Source: Micromonospora carbonacea
GTDB taxonomy: Bacteria; Actinomycetota; Actinomycetes; Mycobacteriales; Micromonosporaceae
NCBI RefSeq assembly: GCF_014205165.1
Contig: NZ_JACHMZ010000001.1
Location: 3,122,501 to 3,186,500 of the forward strand
DNA length: 64,000 nucleotides
Direction of reading: 5' to 3'
In this document: positions 25,459 to 33,927 of the stretch, in pieces
How the letters are laid out: each line of letters opens with the position of its first letter
Position numbering within the stretch: position 1 is the first letter of the stretch
Notes under the pieces: generated by a model
Database searches by the model: none
What the model saw: the letters and a program-made list of their open reading frames with translations, nothing else
Told to the model about the DNA's origin: nothing
Position numbers and translations under genes: made by a program

Positions 25459-26364
25459 ATGAGTAACGACACCGTGCTCATACTCTTCCCCATCGCTGTC
25501 GGCATCGTCATGCTCGGGCTCGGCCTCACGCTGACCCTCGACGACTTCCGCCGGGTGGTGCGCTACCCCAAGGCGATGGTCGTCTGCCTGGTCTCCCAGA
25601 TGCTGATCCTGCCGGCGATCTGCCTGGGCCTGGTCGTCGCCTTCGACCTGCGACCCGAGCTGGCGGTCGGCATGATGCTGCTCGCCGCCTCACCGGGCGG
25701 CAGCACGGCCAGCCTCTACAGCCACCTGTTCAAGGGTGACCTCGCGCTCAACATCTCGCTGACCGCCGTCAACTCCGTGCTCGCGCTGTTCACCCTGCCG
25801 GTCATCGTGAACCTGTCGGTTGCGGGCTTCGTCGGCTCGGACAGCTCGATCGGCCTCCAGTTCGACAAGGTGATCCAGGTGTTCGCCCTGGTGCTGATCC
25901 CGATCGCGATCGGGATGACCATCCGGGCGAGGTTCACCGCCGCCGCCCTGCGCCTGGAGCGCGCCGTCAAGGTCCTGTCGGTGGTGGTGCTGATCCTGAT
26001 GATCTCCAGCGTGATCGCCGGCCTCGGCGCGGAGGTGTTCGACATCCTCGGCGAGATCATCCTCGCGGTGGTGGCGTTCAACCTGATCAGCATGGGCCTC
26101 GGCTACTTCGGCCCCCGGCTGCTGCGCGTCGGCGAGCGGGAGTCGATCGCCTCGGCGTTCGAGATCGGCCTGCACAACGCCAGCCTGGCCATCACCATCG
26201 GGATGAGCCCGACGCTGCTCGACAACTCGACGATGGCGATGCCGTCGGTGACGTACGGCTTCGTCATGTTCTTCACCGCCGCCGTCTTCGGCGTCGTCGT
26301 CTCCCGTCGCGTGCGCGCGGGGGCCGCGACCGGCGGCTTGTCGGCGGCGTCGAGCCGGGTGTGA
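25459..26364 (+). CDS. Bile acid:sodium symporter (BASS) family transporter
   Basis: 301 residues, about nine or ten transmembrane helices. BASS-family motifs are visible: LAASPGGSTASLYSHLFKGD (crossover region, about 75-95) and a second conserved region AFEIGLHNASLAITIG (about 235-250), both near the predicted sodium sites. Such carriers take up organic anions (bile acids, pantothenate, pyruvate-like acids) with sodium. ATG chosen because GGAAGGCGGAG lies just upstream; the longer in-frame reading has no ribosome site. Single-gene unit ending in a hairpin. Confidence 0.9.
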   Translation: MSNDTVLILFPIAVGIVMLGLGLTLTLDDFRRVVRYPKAMVVCLVSQMLILPAICLGLVVAFDLRPELAVGMMLLAASPGGSTASLYSHLFKGDLALNISLTAVNSVLALFTLPVIVNLSVAGFVGSDSSIGLQFDKVIQVFALVLIPIAIGMTIRARFTAAALRLERAVKVLSVVVLILMISSVIAGLGAEVFDILGEIILAVVAFNLISMGLGYFGPRLLRVGERESIASAFEIGLHNASLAITIGMSPTLLDNSTMAMPSVTYGFVMFFTAAVFGVVVSRRVRAGAATGGLSAASSRV

Positions 26365-26373
26365 CCTCCGGTT

Positions 26374-26413
26374 CGCGCCGGATCCGATCCCGATCCCGAT
26401 CGGGTCCGGCGCG
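26374..26413. terminator. Bidirectional hairpin terminator
   Basis: 16-bp stem including one G-T pair (26374-26389 with 26398-26413), 8-base loop, between the convergent symporter and aminotransferase genes. Confidence 0.8.
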
Positions 26414-26454
26414 GCCGTGGTCGTGGTCCTGCCGCCCGTGGTGGCCCCGCCCGG

Positions 26455-28176
26455 TCAGCGCGACGACGGCGCGTCCGGGGGCGCGACGCAGGCCGGCGGG
26501 AGGTGGAACCAGCGCAGCGCCTCGACGCCGGGCGGCAGCCCGGTGGGGCCCTCGTCGAGGCGGTCGTCGCGGCCGGCGAGGATCCGCCGCGCCTCGCGCA
26601 GGTATCCGGCCAGGGCGTCCTCGCCGACCCGCTCCCGCCGGCCGGCGGGCGTCGGGCCGCCGACCAGCAGGGCGCTCAGGTCGGCCAGGCGCAGCGGCCG
26701 TCCCGGGCCGCGACGGTGCCGCCACAGGCCGGTGCGGGCGTCGAACCGGTAGTCGGTCAGCAGCCGGTGCCCGTGCCGGGCGATCAGGTCGACCGCGTCG
26801 ACGAGATAGTCGGCGACCACGTCGGAGACGAAGTAGTTGAAGGTGATCCGCGCCCAGCCGGGCTTGATCCCCTCGCAGCCGAGGGCGATCTCCTCCCGGA
26901 ACGCGCGGGAGCGTTCCTCGTCGATCCCCAGCAGGCGGTGGCCGTAGGGTCCCGCGCAGGAGCAGCCCCCGCGCGCCTGGATGCCGAACAGGTCGTTGAG
27001 CAACGCGACGACGAAGTTGTGGTGCAGGTGCCGGTCGCCGTGGCGGATCTGCACCGACACGATGGGCAGCCGCCGGGCCCGGGTGCTGCCGAGGATCTCG
27101 ATCCCCGGGTTCGCCGACCAGCGGCGCAGCGCCCGCGACCACAGCCGCTCCTCGCGGGCCCGGATGACGTCGGTGCCGACGGCCTGCTTGAGGGCGAACA
27201 CCAGCCCCGCCCGGATCGACTCGACGATCGCCGGCGTGCCGCCCTCCTCCCGCGCGACCGGGTCGTCGAGGTAGCGGTGGCCGACCGGGTCGACGAACGC
27301 CACCGTGCCGCCACCCGGGGTCGTCGGCACCCGGTTGCGGACCAGGTCCCGGCGCACCACCAGGATCCCCGGCGTCTGCGGGCCGCCGACGAACTTGTGC
27401 GGCGACAGGAAGACCGCGTCCTTGCCGTCGGCGGCCCCCGGGGTCGACTCGCCCATCCGGATCGGCACGTACGGGCCGGCGGCGGCGTAGTCCCAGCAGG
27501 ACAGGGCGCCGTGGGCGTGCAGCAGCGCGGCGATCGAGTCGGTGTCGGAGAGGATCCCGGTGACGTTGGAGGCGGCGGAGAAGCTGCCGATGCGCAGTGG
27601 CCGGTCCGCGTACCGGGCCAGTTGCGCGGCGAGGTCCGCCCGGTCGATGTGCCCGTCCGGGTCCGCGCCGATGACGACCACCTCGGCGTACGTCTCGCGC
27701 CACGGCAGCTCGTTGGAGTGGTGCTCGTAGGGGCCCACGAACACCACCGGACGCTGCCGGGGCGGGATGCGGTCGAGCAGGCCGTGGCGGTGGGCCGGCC
27801 CGTGCGGCAGCCGCAGTTCGAGCATCCCGACCAGCTTGTCGACCGCCGCCGTGGCCCCCGAACCGCAGAAGACGACGACGTGCTCGTCGGTCCCGCCGAC
27901 GGCGTCGTGGACGGTGCGTCGGGCGTCCTCGCGCAGCCGCCCGGTGGCCAGGCCGGTGGCGGAGCTCTCGGTGTGGGTGTTGGCGTAGCGGGGCAGCACC
28001 CAGTCCCGGACGGCGTCCTCCACGAAGTCCAGCGCCCGCCCCGAGGCGGTGTAGTCGGCGTACGTGATCCGGCGCGGCCCGTAGGGCCCGTCCAGCACCT
28101 CGCCCTCGCCGACGACCCCGTCCCGGATCCGGGCCAGCAGCCGCTCCGCGCTGCCCGAAGTGACCGATGTCTCCAT
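26455..28176 (-). CDS. Class V aminotransferase (cysteine-desulfurase-like PLP enzyme)
   Basis: 573 residues, longer than typical SufS/IscS (about 400). The PLP lysine is in FLSPHKFVGGPQTPG. NTHTESSATGLATGRLREDARR near residue 70 matches the substrate/PLP region of class V enzymes. A cysteine-rich IQARGGCSCAGPYGH near residue 405 corresponds to the catalytic-cysteine loop of desulfurases. The last 130 residues are an extra domain of unknown role. ATG with GGGGAGG nine bases upstream. No Suf or Isc genes are next to it, so it probably serves a dedicated sulfur or amino-acid reaction. It is divergent from the inositol monophosphatase gene. Confidence 0.82.
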   Translation of the reverse strand: METSVTSGSAERLLARIRDGVVGEGEVLDGPYGPRRITYADYTASGRALDFVEDAVRDWVLPRYANTHTESSATGLATGRLREDARRTVHDAVGGTDEHVVVFCGSGATAAVDKLVGMLELRLPHGPAHRHGLLDRIPPRQRPVVFVGPYEHHSNELPWRETYAEVVVIGADPDGHIDRADLAAQLARYADRPLRIGSFSAASNVTGILSDTDSIAALLHAHGALSCWDYAAAGPYVPIRMGESTPGAADGKDAVFLSPHKFVGGPQTPGILVVRRDLVRNRVPTTPGGGTVAFVDPVGHRYLDDPVAREEGGTPAIVESIRAGLVFALKQAVGTDVIRAREERLWSRALRRWSANPGIEILGSTRARRLPIVSVQIRHGDRHLHHNFVVALLNDLFGIQARGGCSCAGPYGHRLLGIDEERSRAFREEIALGCEGIKPGWARITFNYFVSDVVADYLVDAVDLIARHGHRLLTDYRFDARTGLWRHRRGPGRPLRLADLSALLVGGPTPAGRRERVGEDALAGYLREARRILAGRDDRLDEGPTGLPPGVEALRWFHLPPACVAPPDAPSSR

Positions 28177-28372
28177 GACGTGCTGCCTCCCCGTGGCGCG
28201 ACGGCGTCGGGGCAGGTCAGCGGGCGTCGATGCCCCGAGCGTCGGTCCCCAGTGTGCCCGAAGCGTCCGGGAGGGCTTCGCCGGCGGTGGCCCGCCGCCG
28301 CGCGACTGGTGCCGGGGCGGGCGTCGGTGCGACGATCGCGACCGTCCCTGCGGCCGACACGAGGAGAGCGCG

Positions 28373-29155
28373 ATGGTCAGTGGTGCCGAGTTGGACGACT
28401 GCCGGCGGGTCGCCGAGGAGGCGGCGCGGCTCGGCGGCCGGGAGCTGCTGCTGCGCTTCGGCGACCACGGCCGGGTCGACCACAAGACGGCGTCCACCGA
28501 CCTGGTGAGCGAGGCGGACCGGGCCAGCGAGGCACGTATCGTGGCGCTGCTGCGCGCCCGTCGGCCCGACGACGGCATCGTCGCCGAGGAGGGCAGCGGC
28601 CACACCGGCAGCTCCGGGCTGCGCTGGGTGCTGGACCCCCTCGACGGGACGGTGAACTACGTCTCCGGCGTGCCGTTCTGGTGCGTCAGCGTGGCCTGCG
28701 AGGAGCGGACGCCGCACGGGTGGCGGCCGGTGGTCGGCGTGGTCCTCGACCCGGTGCACGACGAGTTGTTCCACGCCGTGCGGGGCCGGGGCGCGTTCCG
28801 CGACGACGTCCCGCTGGCCCGGCGGGCGGGCGTCGCGCTCGACGAGGTGATCCTCGCCGCCGGGTACGCGTACGACGTGGCCCACCGCAGGGTGCAGGCG
28901 GCCGTGGTCACCGACCTGGCCGGCGACGTGCGCGGGGTGCGGATGCTCGGCTCCACCGCGCTGGCCCTGGCCTGGATCGCGGCGGGGCGCTGCGACGCGT
29001 ACGTCGAGGACCGCACCTTCCGGTGGGACTGGGCGGCCGGGCTGGTGATCGCCGTCGAGGCCGGCGCGGCCGTCGAGGTGAGCGGCAGCCGCGTCCTCGC
29101 CGCCCCGCCGGAGCTGATCGACGGGCTGCGTCCCCGGGTCGCCGCGCTGGGCTGA
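28373..29155 (+). CDS. Inositol monophosphatase family protein
   Basis: 260 residues with all family metal-site motifs: E72-E73 in IVAEEGSG, DPLDGTVNYVSGVPFW (Asp-Pro-x-Asp-Gly-Thr) and WDWAAGLVIAVEAG near the C-terminus. Members hydrolyse inositol phosphates or related sugar and nucleotide phosphates with magnesium. In actinomycetes they feed phosphatidylinositol and mycothiol or histidinol-phosphate paths; which one applies here is not readable. ATG with GAGGAGAG seven bases upstream. Single gene. Confidence 0.92.
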   Translation: MVSGAELDDCRRVAEEAARLGGRELLLRFGDHGRVDHKTASTDLVSEADRASEARIVALLRARRPDDGIVAEEGSGHTGSSGLRWVLDPLDGTVNYVSGVPFWCVSVACEERTPHGWRPVVGVVLDPVHDELFHAVRGRGAFRDDVPLARRAGVALDEVILAAGYAYDVAHRRVQAAVVTDLAGDVRGVRMLGSTALALAWIAAGRCDAYVEDRTFRWDWAAGLVIAVEAGAAVEVSGSRVLAAPPELIDGLRPRVAALG

Positions 29156-29284
29156 CGCGGCCCGGCGCGGGCGGCGTGCCCGCAGGGGTGCGGCGGGCCG
29201 CCCGGCGAGGGGGTGCGCCGGACGGCCCGCCACGTGCGGGGAGCGCTCAGCAGAGCGCGTGGAGGGGCGGGGAACCGCGTCGCC

Positions 29285-30469
29285 TCAGATGAACAGGGTG
29301 TTCGGGCCCAGGCCGCAGGCGATCCGGCCGTACAGCTCGGTGTTGGTGTCGGGGTTGATCAGCCCGTGCAGGCTCATCGCGTTGACGTCGCGGACGATCC
29401 GCTGGATCGGCACGTCCCGGTAGATGGAGGTGCCGCCGCTGGCGGAGGCGAACAGGTCCACCGCCTCCTTGGCCAGCCGCGTCGCCCAGCCGTGGTCGGC
29501 GCGCACCCGGGCCCGCTCCTCGAGGGTCCACTCGGCGCCGGTGGCCGCCTTCGTGTCGACCAGGTCGGCGGCGTGGTAGGCGTGGAACTCGGCCTGCTCG
29601 ATCTTCATGAGCGCGGTGCCGACCTTCAGGTGGGTGACCGGGGCCTCGCTCTGGTTCTCGTACTCCGTGTAGGTGATCTTCCGGCCGGGCAGCCGGTCGA
29701 AGAACTCGTCGCGGGCGGCCTTGGCCACGCCGACGGCCGCGCCCACGCCCGACGCCGCCGCGTTCAGCGCCGCCGGGGTGCGCCAGACGGGGGAGTCGGC
29801 GTTGCCCTGCGACAGGCCCTGCGGGATCATCGCCGCGCTCATCGGGATGATGTGGCTGTTCGGGACGAACAGGTCCCGGGCCACGGTGGTGACGCTGCCG
29901 GTCGCGGTCAGGCCGGTGGTGTACCAGTCGTCGACGATCTCCAGGCTGCCGATCGGCACCAGCGCCATGATCGGCTCCGGCTCGGCGTCGGGGCGCAGCA
30001 CGACCACCGCGATCTCCTGCCACTGCGCGTGGTGGGCCCCGCTGATGAAGTGCCAGTTGCCGTTGACGACGACGCCCCCGTCGGTGGGCACGGCCGTGCC
30101 GCCGACGCTGTTGGTGCCGCACACCCGGGCGTGGGGAACGGCGAACACCTCGTCCTGGGCCTCGTCGGGGAAGAGGCCGGCGAGCCAGGTGGGGATCCAC
30201 AGCACCGAGGTGACCCACGCGGTGCTGGCGTCGCCCCGGCCCAGCTCCGTGGCGACCGCCACGAGGGTGCGGGTGTCCACCTCGTACCCGCCGTAGCGGC
30301 GGGGCGTGCGGAGCCTGAACAGCCCCGCCTCCTCGATCGCGGCTACCGTCTCGTCGTGCAGCCGACGATTCTCCTCCTGCCACGCCGCGTGCTTGCGGAT
30401 CAGCGGGACGAGACCCGCCGCCCGCTGGACCAGCTCCTCACGGGTGGGTGCTTCGGTGGTCGTGGACAC
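29285..30469 (-). CDS. Acyl-CoA-dehydrogenase-fold flavin monooxygenase (HsaA/HpaH type)
   Basis: 394 residues with the acyl-CoA dehydrogenase three-domain layout. The C-terminal helices (ALMKIEQAEFHAY, FASASGGTSIYRDVPIQRI, then RDVNAMSLHGLINPDTN) are of the Acyl-CoA_dh_2 type found in reduced-flavin-dependent hydroxylases rather than true dehydrogenases. Such enzymes hydroxylate aromatic or natural-product substrates using flavin from a separate reductase. A flavin reductase lies 22 kb away in the enediyne region; partnership is only possible. It is divergent from the DUF899 gene across about 230 bp. Confidence 0.8.
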   Translation of the reverse strand: MSTTTEAPTREELVQRAAGLVPLIRKHAAWQEENRRLHDETVAAIEEAGLFRLRTPRRYGGYEVDTRTLVAVATELGRGDASTAWVTSVLWIPTWLAGLFPDEAQDEVFAVPHARVCGTNSVGGTAVPTDGGVVVNGNWHFISGAHHAQWQEIAVVVLRPDAEPEPIMALVPIGSLEIVDDWYTTGLTATGSVTTVARDLFVPNSHIIPMSAAMIPQGLSQGNADSPVWRTPAALNAAASGVGAAVGVAKAARDEFFDRLPGRKITYTEYENQSEAPVTHLKVGTALMKIEQAEFHAYHAADLVDTKAATGAEWTLEERARVRADHGWATRLAKEAVDLFASASGGTSIYRDVPIQRIVRDVNAMSLHGLINPDTNTELYGRIACGLGPNTLFI

Positions 30470-30703
30470 GTGTCCTCCTCAACGGGGCGACCGGATCGAC
30501 CGGGGTCGTGTCGGCCAGGCGTCCTCGACGCTGTCACACTCCGCGGGCCGTGGCCTCTTCCGGATTGCCCGGCGTCCACACAGGACAGGCGGGGGAGGAG
30601 GGGGAGGGCACGAGGGGAGAAGTCGGCAGGCGGGGCCCGTGCCAGGCTCGCAGGTGTCGCCCGGCCTCTCCCAGGCCCGGCGGCGACCGTCGAGGGAGGA
30701 ACG

Positions 30704-31453
30704 ATGGCTTTTCCGCAGATCGTCTCGCGTGAGGAATGGACCACGGCCCGGGAGAAGCTCCTGGAGGAGGAGAAGGCGCTGACCCGGGCGCGCGACCAGC
30801 TCAGCGCCGCCCGCCGGGCCATGCCCGTGGTGCCGGTGGAGAAGGAGTACGTGTTCGCCTCGCCGTCGGGCCCGGTGACGCTGCTCGACCTGTTCCAGGG
30901 CCGCCGCCAGCTCATCGTGCGGCACTTCATGTTCGCCCCGGAGGCGAAGGAGGGCTGCGTCGGCTGCTCGATGCAGGCCGACAACGTCGGCAACCTGTCG
31001 CACATGCACGCCCGGGACACCTCGTTCGTGATGATCGCCCGCGCGCCGATCGAGAAGATCGAGCAGTTCAAGGCCCGGATGGGCTGGAGCCACATCCCGT
31101 GGGTCTCGTCGTTCGGCAGCGACTTCAACTACGACTTCAACGTCTCGATGGAGAAGGGCGAGCTGCCGGCCGTCAGCTCGTTCATCCGCGACGGCGAGAA
31201 GATCTACCACGCCAGCTCGGTGTTCGACCGGGGCGGCGAGGTGTTCATCAACACCTACAACTACCTCGACGTCACCCCGCTGGGGCGGCAGGAGGAGGGG
31301 CTGGCCCACCCGTGGGACTGGTGGCGTCACCACGACCGCTACGACTCCGACGAGGCCGCCAACCCGGGCGAGAACTGGTGGACCGGGGTCAACAAGTTCC
31401 GGGTGCGCCAGGACGGCGCGGCCGCCCAGCCGGCGGAGGCCGGCACGCAGTGA
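30704..31453 (+). CDS. DUF899-family thioredoxin-like protein
   Basis: 249 residues of the DUF899 type. It begins with a characteristic VSREEWTTAREKLLEEEKALTRARDQL helix, followed by a thioredoxin-like core. FMFAPEAKEGCVGCSMQADN (about 90-108) contains the conserved C-x2-C, and a WWRHHDRY stretch follows near the end. The biochemical role of the family is not settled; the fold suggests redox chemistry. ATG with GGGAGGA upstream. Divergent from the flavin hydroxylase, so co-regulation is possible. Confidence 0.85.
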   Translation: MAFPQIVSREEWTTAREKLLEEEKALTRARDQLSAARRAMPVVPVEKEYVFASPSGPVTLLDLFQGRRQLIVRHFMFAPEAKEGCVGCSMQADNVGNLSHMHARDTSFVMIARAPIEKIEQFKARMGWSHIPWVSSFGSDFNYDFNVSMEKGELPAVSSFIRDGEKIYHASSVFDRGGEVFINTYNYLDVTPLGRQEEGLAHPWDWWRHHDRYDSDEAANPGENWWTGVNKFRVRQDGAAAQPAEAGTQ

Positions 31454-31594
31454 CGCCGGTGCGGTGGGGCGGCGACGCCCCACCCGTCGGGGCGGCCGGT
31501 TCCCGGCCGGGCGGCGCGGGCCGTCCCCCGGGAGCCGGCCGCCGCCGTGTGCGCGGCGGCGGGCGTGCGTGGCGGCTCCGCGCGGGCGGGCGGC

Positions 31595-32464
31595 TCAGGT
31601 GACGGTGACGCTGTGCCGGGGCGTGGGCGGCGGGGCCGCGGCGGGGGCGCGGCGGGGGATGCCGCCGAGCATCCGCAGGGCCGCCGCCGACGGCGAGCCG
31701 GCCTCGACGGTGAAGGTCACCAGCATCAGGTCGGGGGTCTCCTCCAGCCGCAGCGTGTGCTGGTTGACCGTCAGCGCCCCGACCACCGGGTGCGCCATGT
31801 CGTAGGTCATCGACTCGCAGGTGCTCACCGGGTGCTCGGCCCACATGGCGGCGAACTCCGGGCTGCGCGACAGCAGCTCCTCGACCAGCCCGACGACCCG
31901 GCGGTCGCCCCGGTAGCGCCCCACGGCCATCCGCAGGTAGGCCACCACGGAGCGGGCCTTGCCCGGCCAGTCCGCGTACAGCTCGCGCATCCGGGGGTCG
32001 AGGAAGACCGAGCTGCTCATGTTGGGCGGCTCGTCGAGGTGCCAGGCGAGCAGCGCGTGGCCCAGCGGGTTCCAGGCGTGCACGTCGGTCGCGGCGCCGA
32101 GCACCATCGCCGGCACGTCGGGCATCATCGCGAGCATCTGGTGCAGGGCCGGCGGCGCCGCGTGGGCCCGGGCGGCCCGGTCGCCCGCCGACCGGCCGGG
32201 GCGGGCCAGCACGAACAGGTGGGCGCGCTCGTCGCCGTCGAGCTGCAACGCGCGGGCGACCGCGTCGAGCACCTCGTCGGACACGTTGTGCGCCTGGCCC
32301 TGCTCCAGCCGGGTGTAGTAGGAGACGCTGACCCCGGCGAGCTGGGCCAGCTCCTCGCGGCGCAGCCCGGAGACCCGCCGGCGCTCGCCGTAGCGGGTCA
32401 GGCCGGCGTCCTGCGGGCGGATGACGCCGCGACGCGATCGGAGGAACTCGCCCAGCGGATTCAT
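31595..32464 (-). CDS. XRE-family regulator with MmyB-like ligand domain
   Basis: 289 residues. Helix-turn-helix in the first 85 residues (GLRREELAQLAGVSVSYYTRLEQGQ). A MmyB-like C-terminal domain follows (WNPLGHALLAW, MRELYADWPGKARSVVAYLRMAVG), a fold that binds fatty-acid-like ligands in studied members. The promoter is readable on the minus strand: CTGACA (32495-32500), 17-base spacer, CATACT (32472-32477). This places the transcript start at or next to the ATG, so the mRNA is probably leaderless. The palindrome over the -35 box recurs upstream of the MFS gene at 36286, so this protein may repress both (inference). Confidence 0.88.
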   Translation of the reverse strand: MNPLGEFLRSRRGVIRPQDAGLTRYGERRRVSGLRREELAQLAGVSVSYYTRLEQGQAHNVSDEVLDAVARALQLDGDERAHLFVLARPGRSAGDRAARAHAAPPALHQMLAMMPDVPAMVLGAATDVHAWNPLGHALLAWHLDEPPNMSSSVFLDPRMRELYADWPGKARSVVAYLRMAVGRYRGDRRVVGLVEELLSRSPEFAAMWAEHPVSTCESMTYDMAHPVVGALTVNQHTLRLEETPDLMLVTFTVEAGSPSAAALRMLGGIPRRAPAAAPPPTPRHSVTVT

Positions 32465-32491
32465 GCGACTCAGTATGGCCGACGAGCATGA

Positions 32492-32506
32492 CACTGTCAG
32501 TGGTAC
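32492..32506. promoter_or_regulatory. Candidate operator over the -35 box of the XRE gene
   Basis: CACTGTCAGTGGTAC covers the minus-strand CTGACA -35 box. 14 of 15 bases match the site at 36220-36234 in front of the MFS exporter. Probable autoregulation site. Confidence 0.6.
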
Positions 32507-32593
32507 CCACCGTAGGAGTACCAACGGTTTCCGGCCGGGCGGGCGGTCTCCGCCGGGCCCGGCCGGAGCCGGACGAGTGTCCTGATCGGACGG

Positions 32594-33478
32594 TCAGGCC
32601 GTCTCGGCCAGGAAGCGCAGGATGTGGGCGTTGGTGATCTCCGGCTGCTCGGTGAGCGGGACGTGCCGCGAGTCGGGGACCAGCGCGCCGGCCGACCCCT
32701 TCGGCAGGGCCTCGACGATCCGGGCGAGCTTCTCCTCGTTCATCGCGAAGGCGACGTCCTGCACGCCGAAGATGTTCAGCGTCGGCTGCGTCGGCAGGGC
32801 GCCCCACAACGCGCCCTGCTCCGCCGCCCAGTCCGGGGTGCCGAAGGTCGCCGGCGGGAAGTTCGTCCGGTACATGCCCAGGGCGGCGTGCAGGTTCTCC
32901 GGCCGGCCCAGGGCGGCCCGGATGTCGGCCAGGTCCTGCGTGACGTCGTAGCCGTCGCGGGAGTACTTGTGCAGCATGAACTCCAGGAAGGCCAGGTCGT
33001 TGGCGGCGACCAGCTCGTCGGCGGCGGCCATCTGGAAGAACCAGAAGTGGGCCTGGACGTTGATGCCCCGGGGGTCGAGCAGATACTCGCCGAAGAACTG
33101 GAACGGCGGCACGTCGCAGGCGACCAGCCGCGACCAGCGCTCCGGCGCCTGCACGGCCGCGGCCCACGCGACGGCGGCCCCGAAGTCGTGCCCGATCAGC
33201 ACCGCCCGCTCGTCGCCGCCGAGCACCTCGTGCAGGGCGTTGACGTCGCCCACCATGTCGCGGATGTGCTCGCTGCCGGGCGGCGGGACGGAGCTGGGGG
33301 CGAAGCCGCGGGTCCACGGCGTCACCACCCGGTAGCCGGCGTCGACCAGCACCGGCACCAGGTGCCGGAACGAGTTGGGGGTGAACGGGAAGCCGTGCAC
33401 CAGCAGGGCCAGCGGGCCCTCGCCCAGTTCACGGTATGCGATGTCGACCCCGTTGACGGTGACCTGAGATTGACGCAT
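32594..33478 (-). CDS. Alpha/beta hydrolase (epoxide-hydrolase/dehalogenase type)
   Basis: 294 residues. HGFPFTP oxyanion loop at about 29, nucleophile elbow IGHDFGAAVAW with an aspartate instead of serine (about residue 105), and a late His in DSRHVPLTEQPE. Asp nucleophiles are typical of epoxide hydrolases and haloalkane dehalogenases, which form an alkyl-enzyme ester. ATG with GGAGG nearby. The XRE gene follows on the same strand after 129 bp but has its own promoter. Enediyne pathways often use epoxide hydrolases, but this gene is 11-16 kb from the enediyne cassette and I do not assign it there. Confidence 0.85.
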   Translation of the reverse strand: MRQSQVTVNGVDIAYRELGEGPLALLVHGFPFTPNSFRHLVPVLVDAGYRVVTPWTRGFAPSSVPPPGSEHIRDMVGDVNALHEVLGGDERAVLIGHDFGAAVAWAAAVQAPERWSRLVACDVPPFQFFGEYLLDPRGINVQAHFWFFQMAAADELVAANDLAFLEFMLHKYSRDGYDVTQDLADIRAALGRPENLHAALGMYRTNFPPATFGTPDWAAEQGALWGALPTQPTLNIFGVQDVAFAMNEEKLARIVEALPKGSAGALVPDSRHVPLTEQPEITNAHILRFLAETA

Positions 33479-33588
33479 GGGATGCCTCCTCGGCGGGCAT
33501 GGATTGCACCAAGACTGGCCGAGCCGCACACCCCCCGCTTCTTCCTGCGTGCTGCCTCGTTGTAATGCGCGGACCTGGGAGGGCGACG

Positions 33589-33927
33589 GTGGAGTACGCA
33601 CTGGTGATCTATCACGACGAGGCCGGCGAGCTCAGCCCCGCGGAGATCGACGGGGACCCCCGGCACCGGGCCTGGATCGACGAGGTGCGCCGCCGCGGGG
33701 CGTTCGCGGGCGGGCAGCGCCTGCGACCCGGCCACGCCGGCCGCACGGTGCGTTCCCGGGCCGGGGCCACGCTGGTCTGCGACGGGCCGTTCGCCGAGGC
33801 CCGGGAGCAGGTGGGCGGGTTCGTCGTGCTGCGCTGCGCCGACCTCGACGAGGCGACGGAGCTGGCCGCCCTGCACCCGTTCGCCGCGCTGGGCGTCATC
33901 GAGGTGCGGCCGGTCTGGACCCGGTGA
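33589..33927 (+). CDS. DGPF/YCII-domain protein, partner of the ECF42-type sigma factor
   Basis: 112 residues of the YCII/DGPF family: MEYALVIYHDEAGE start, RLRPGHAGRTVR, the name-giving CDGPFAEAREQVGGF at about 63-77, and EVRPVWTR end. Start GTG chosen with GGGAGGG upstream; an ATG at 33565 is possible but has no site. The stop overlaps the sigma factor start by four bases (GTGA). DGPF proteins are the standard genomic partners of ECF42 sigma factors, whose signal is not well understood. Confidence 0.85.
   Translation: MEYALVIYHDEAGELSPAEIDGDPRHRAWIDEVRRRGAFAGGQRLRPGHAGRTVRSRAGATLVCDGPFAEAREQVGGFVVLRCADLDEATELAALHPFAALGVIEVRPVWTR

Noticed and set aside
32594..33478. Epoxide-hydrolase-like gene as part of the enediyne cluster
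   Set aside because: The fold fits enediyne tailoring, but it is over 10 kb from the cassette among unrelated genes; no evidence of linkage.
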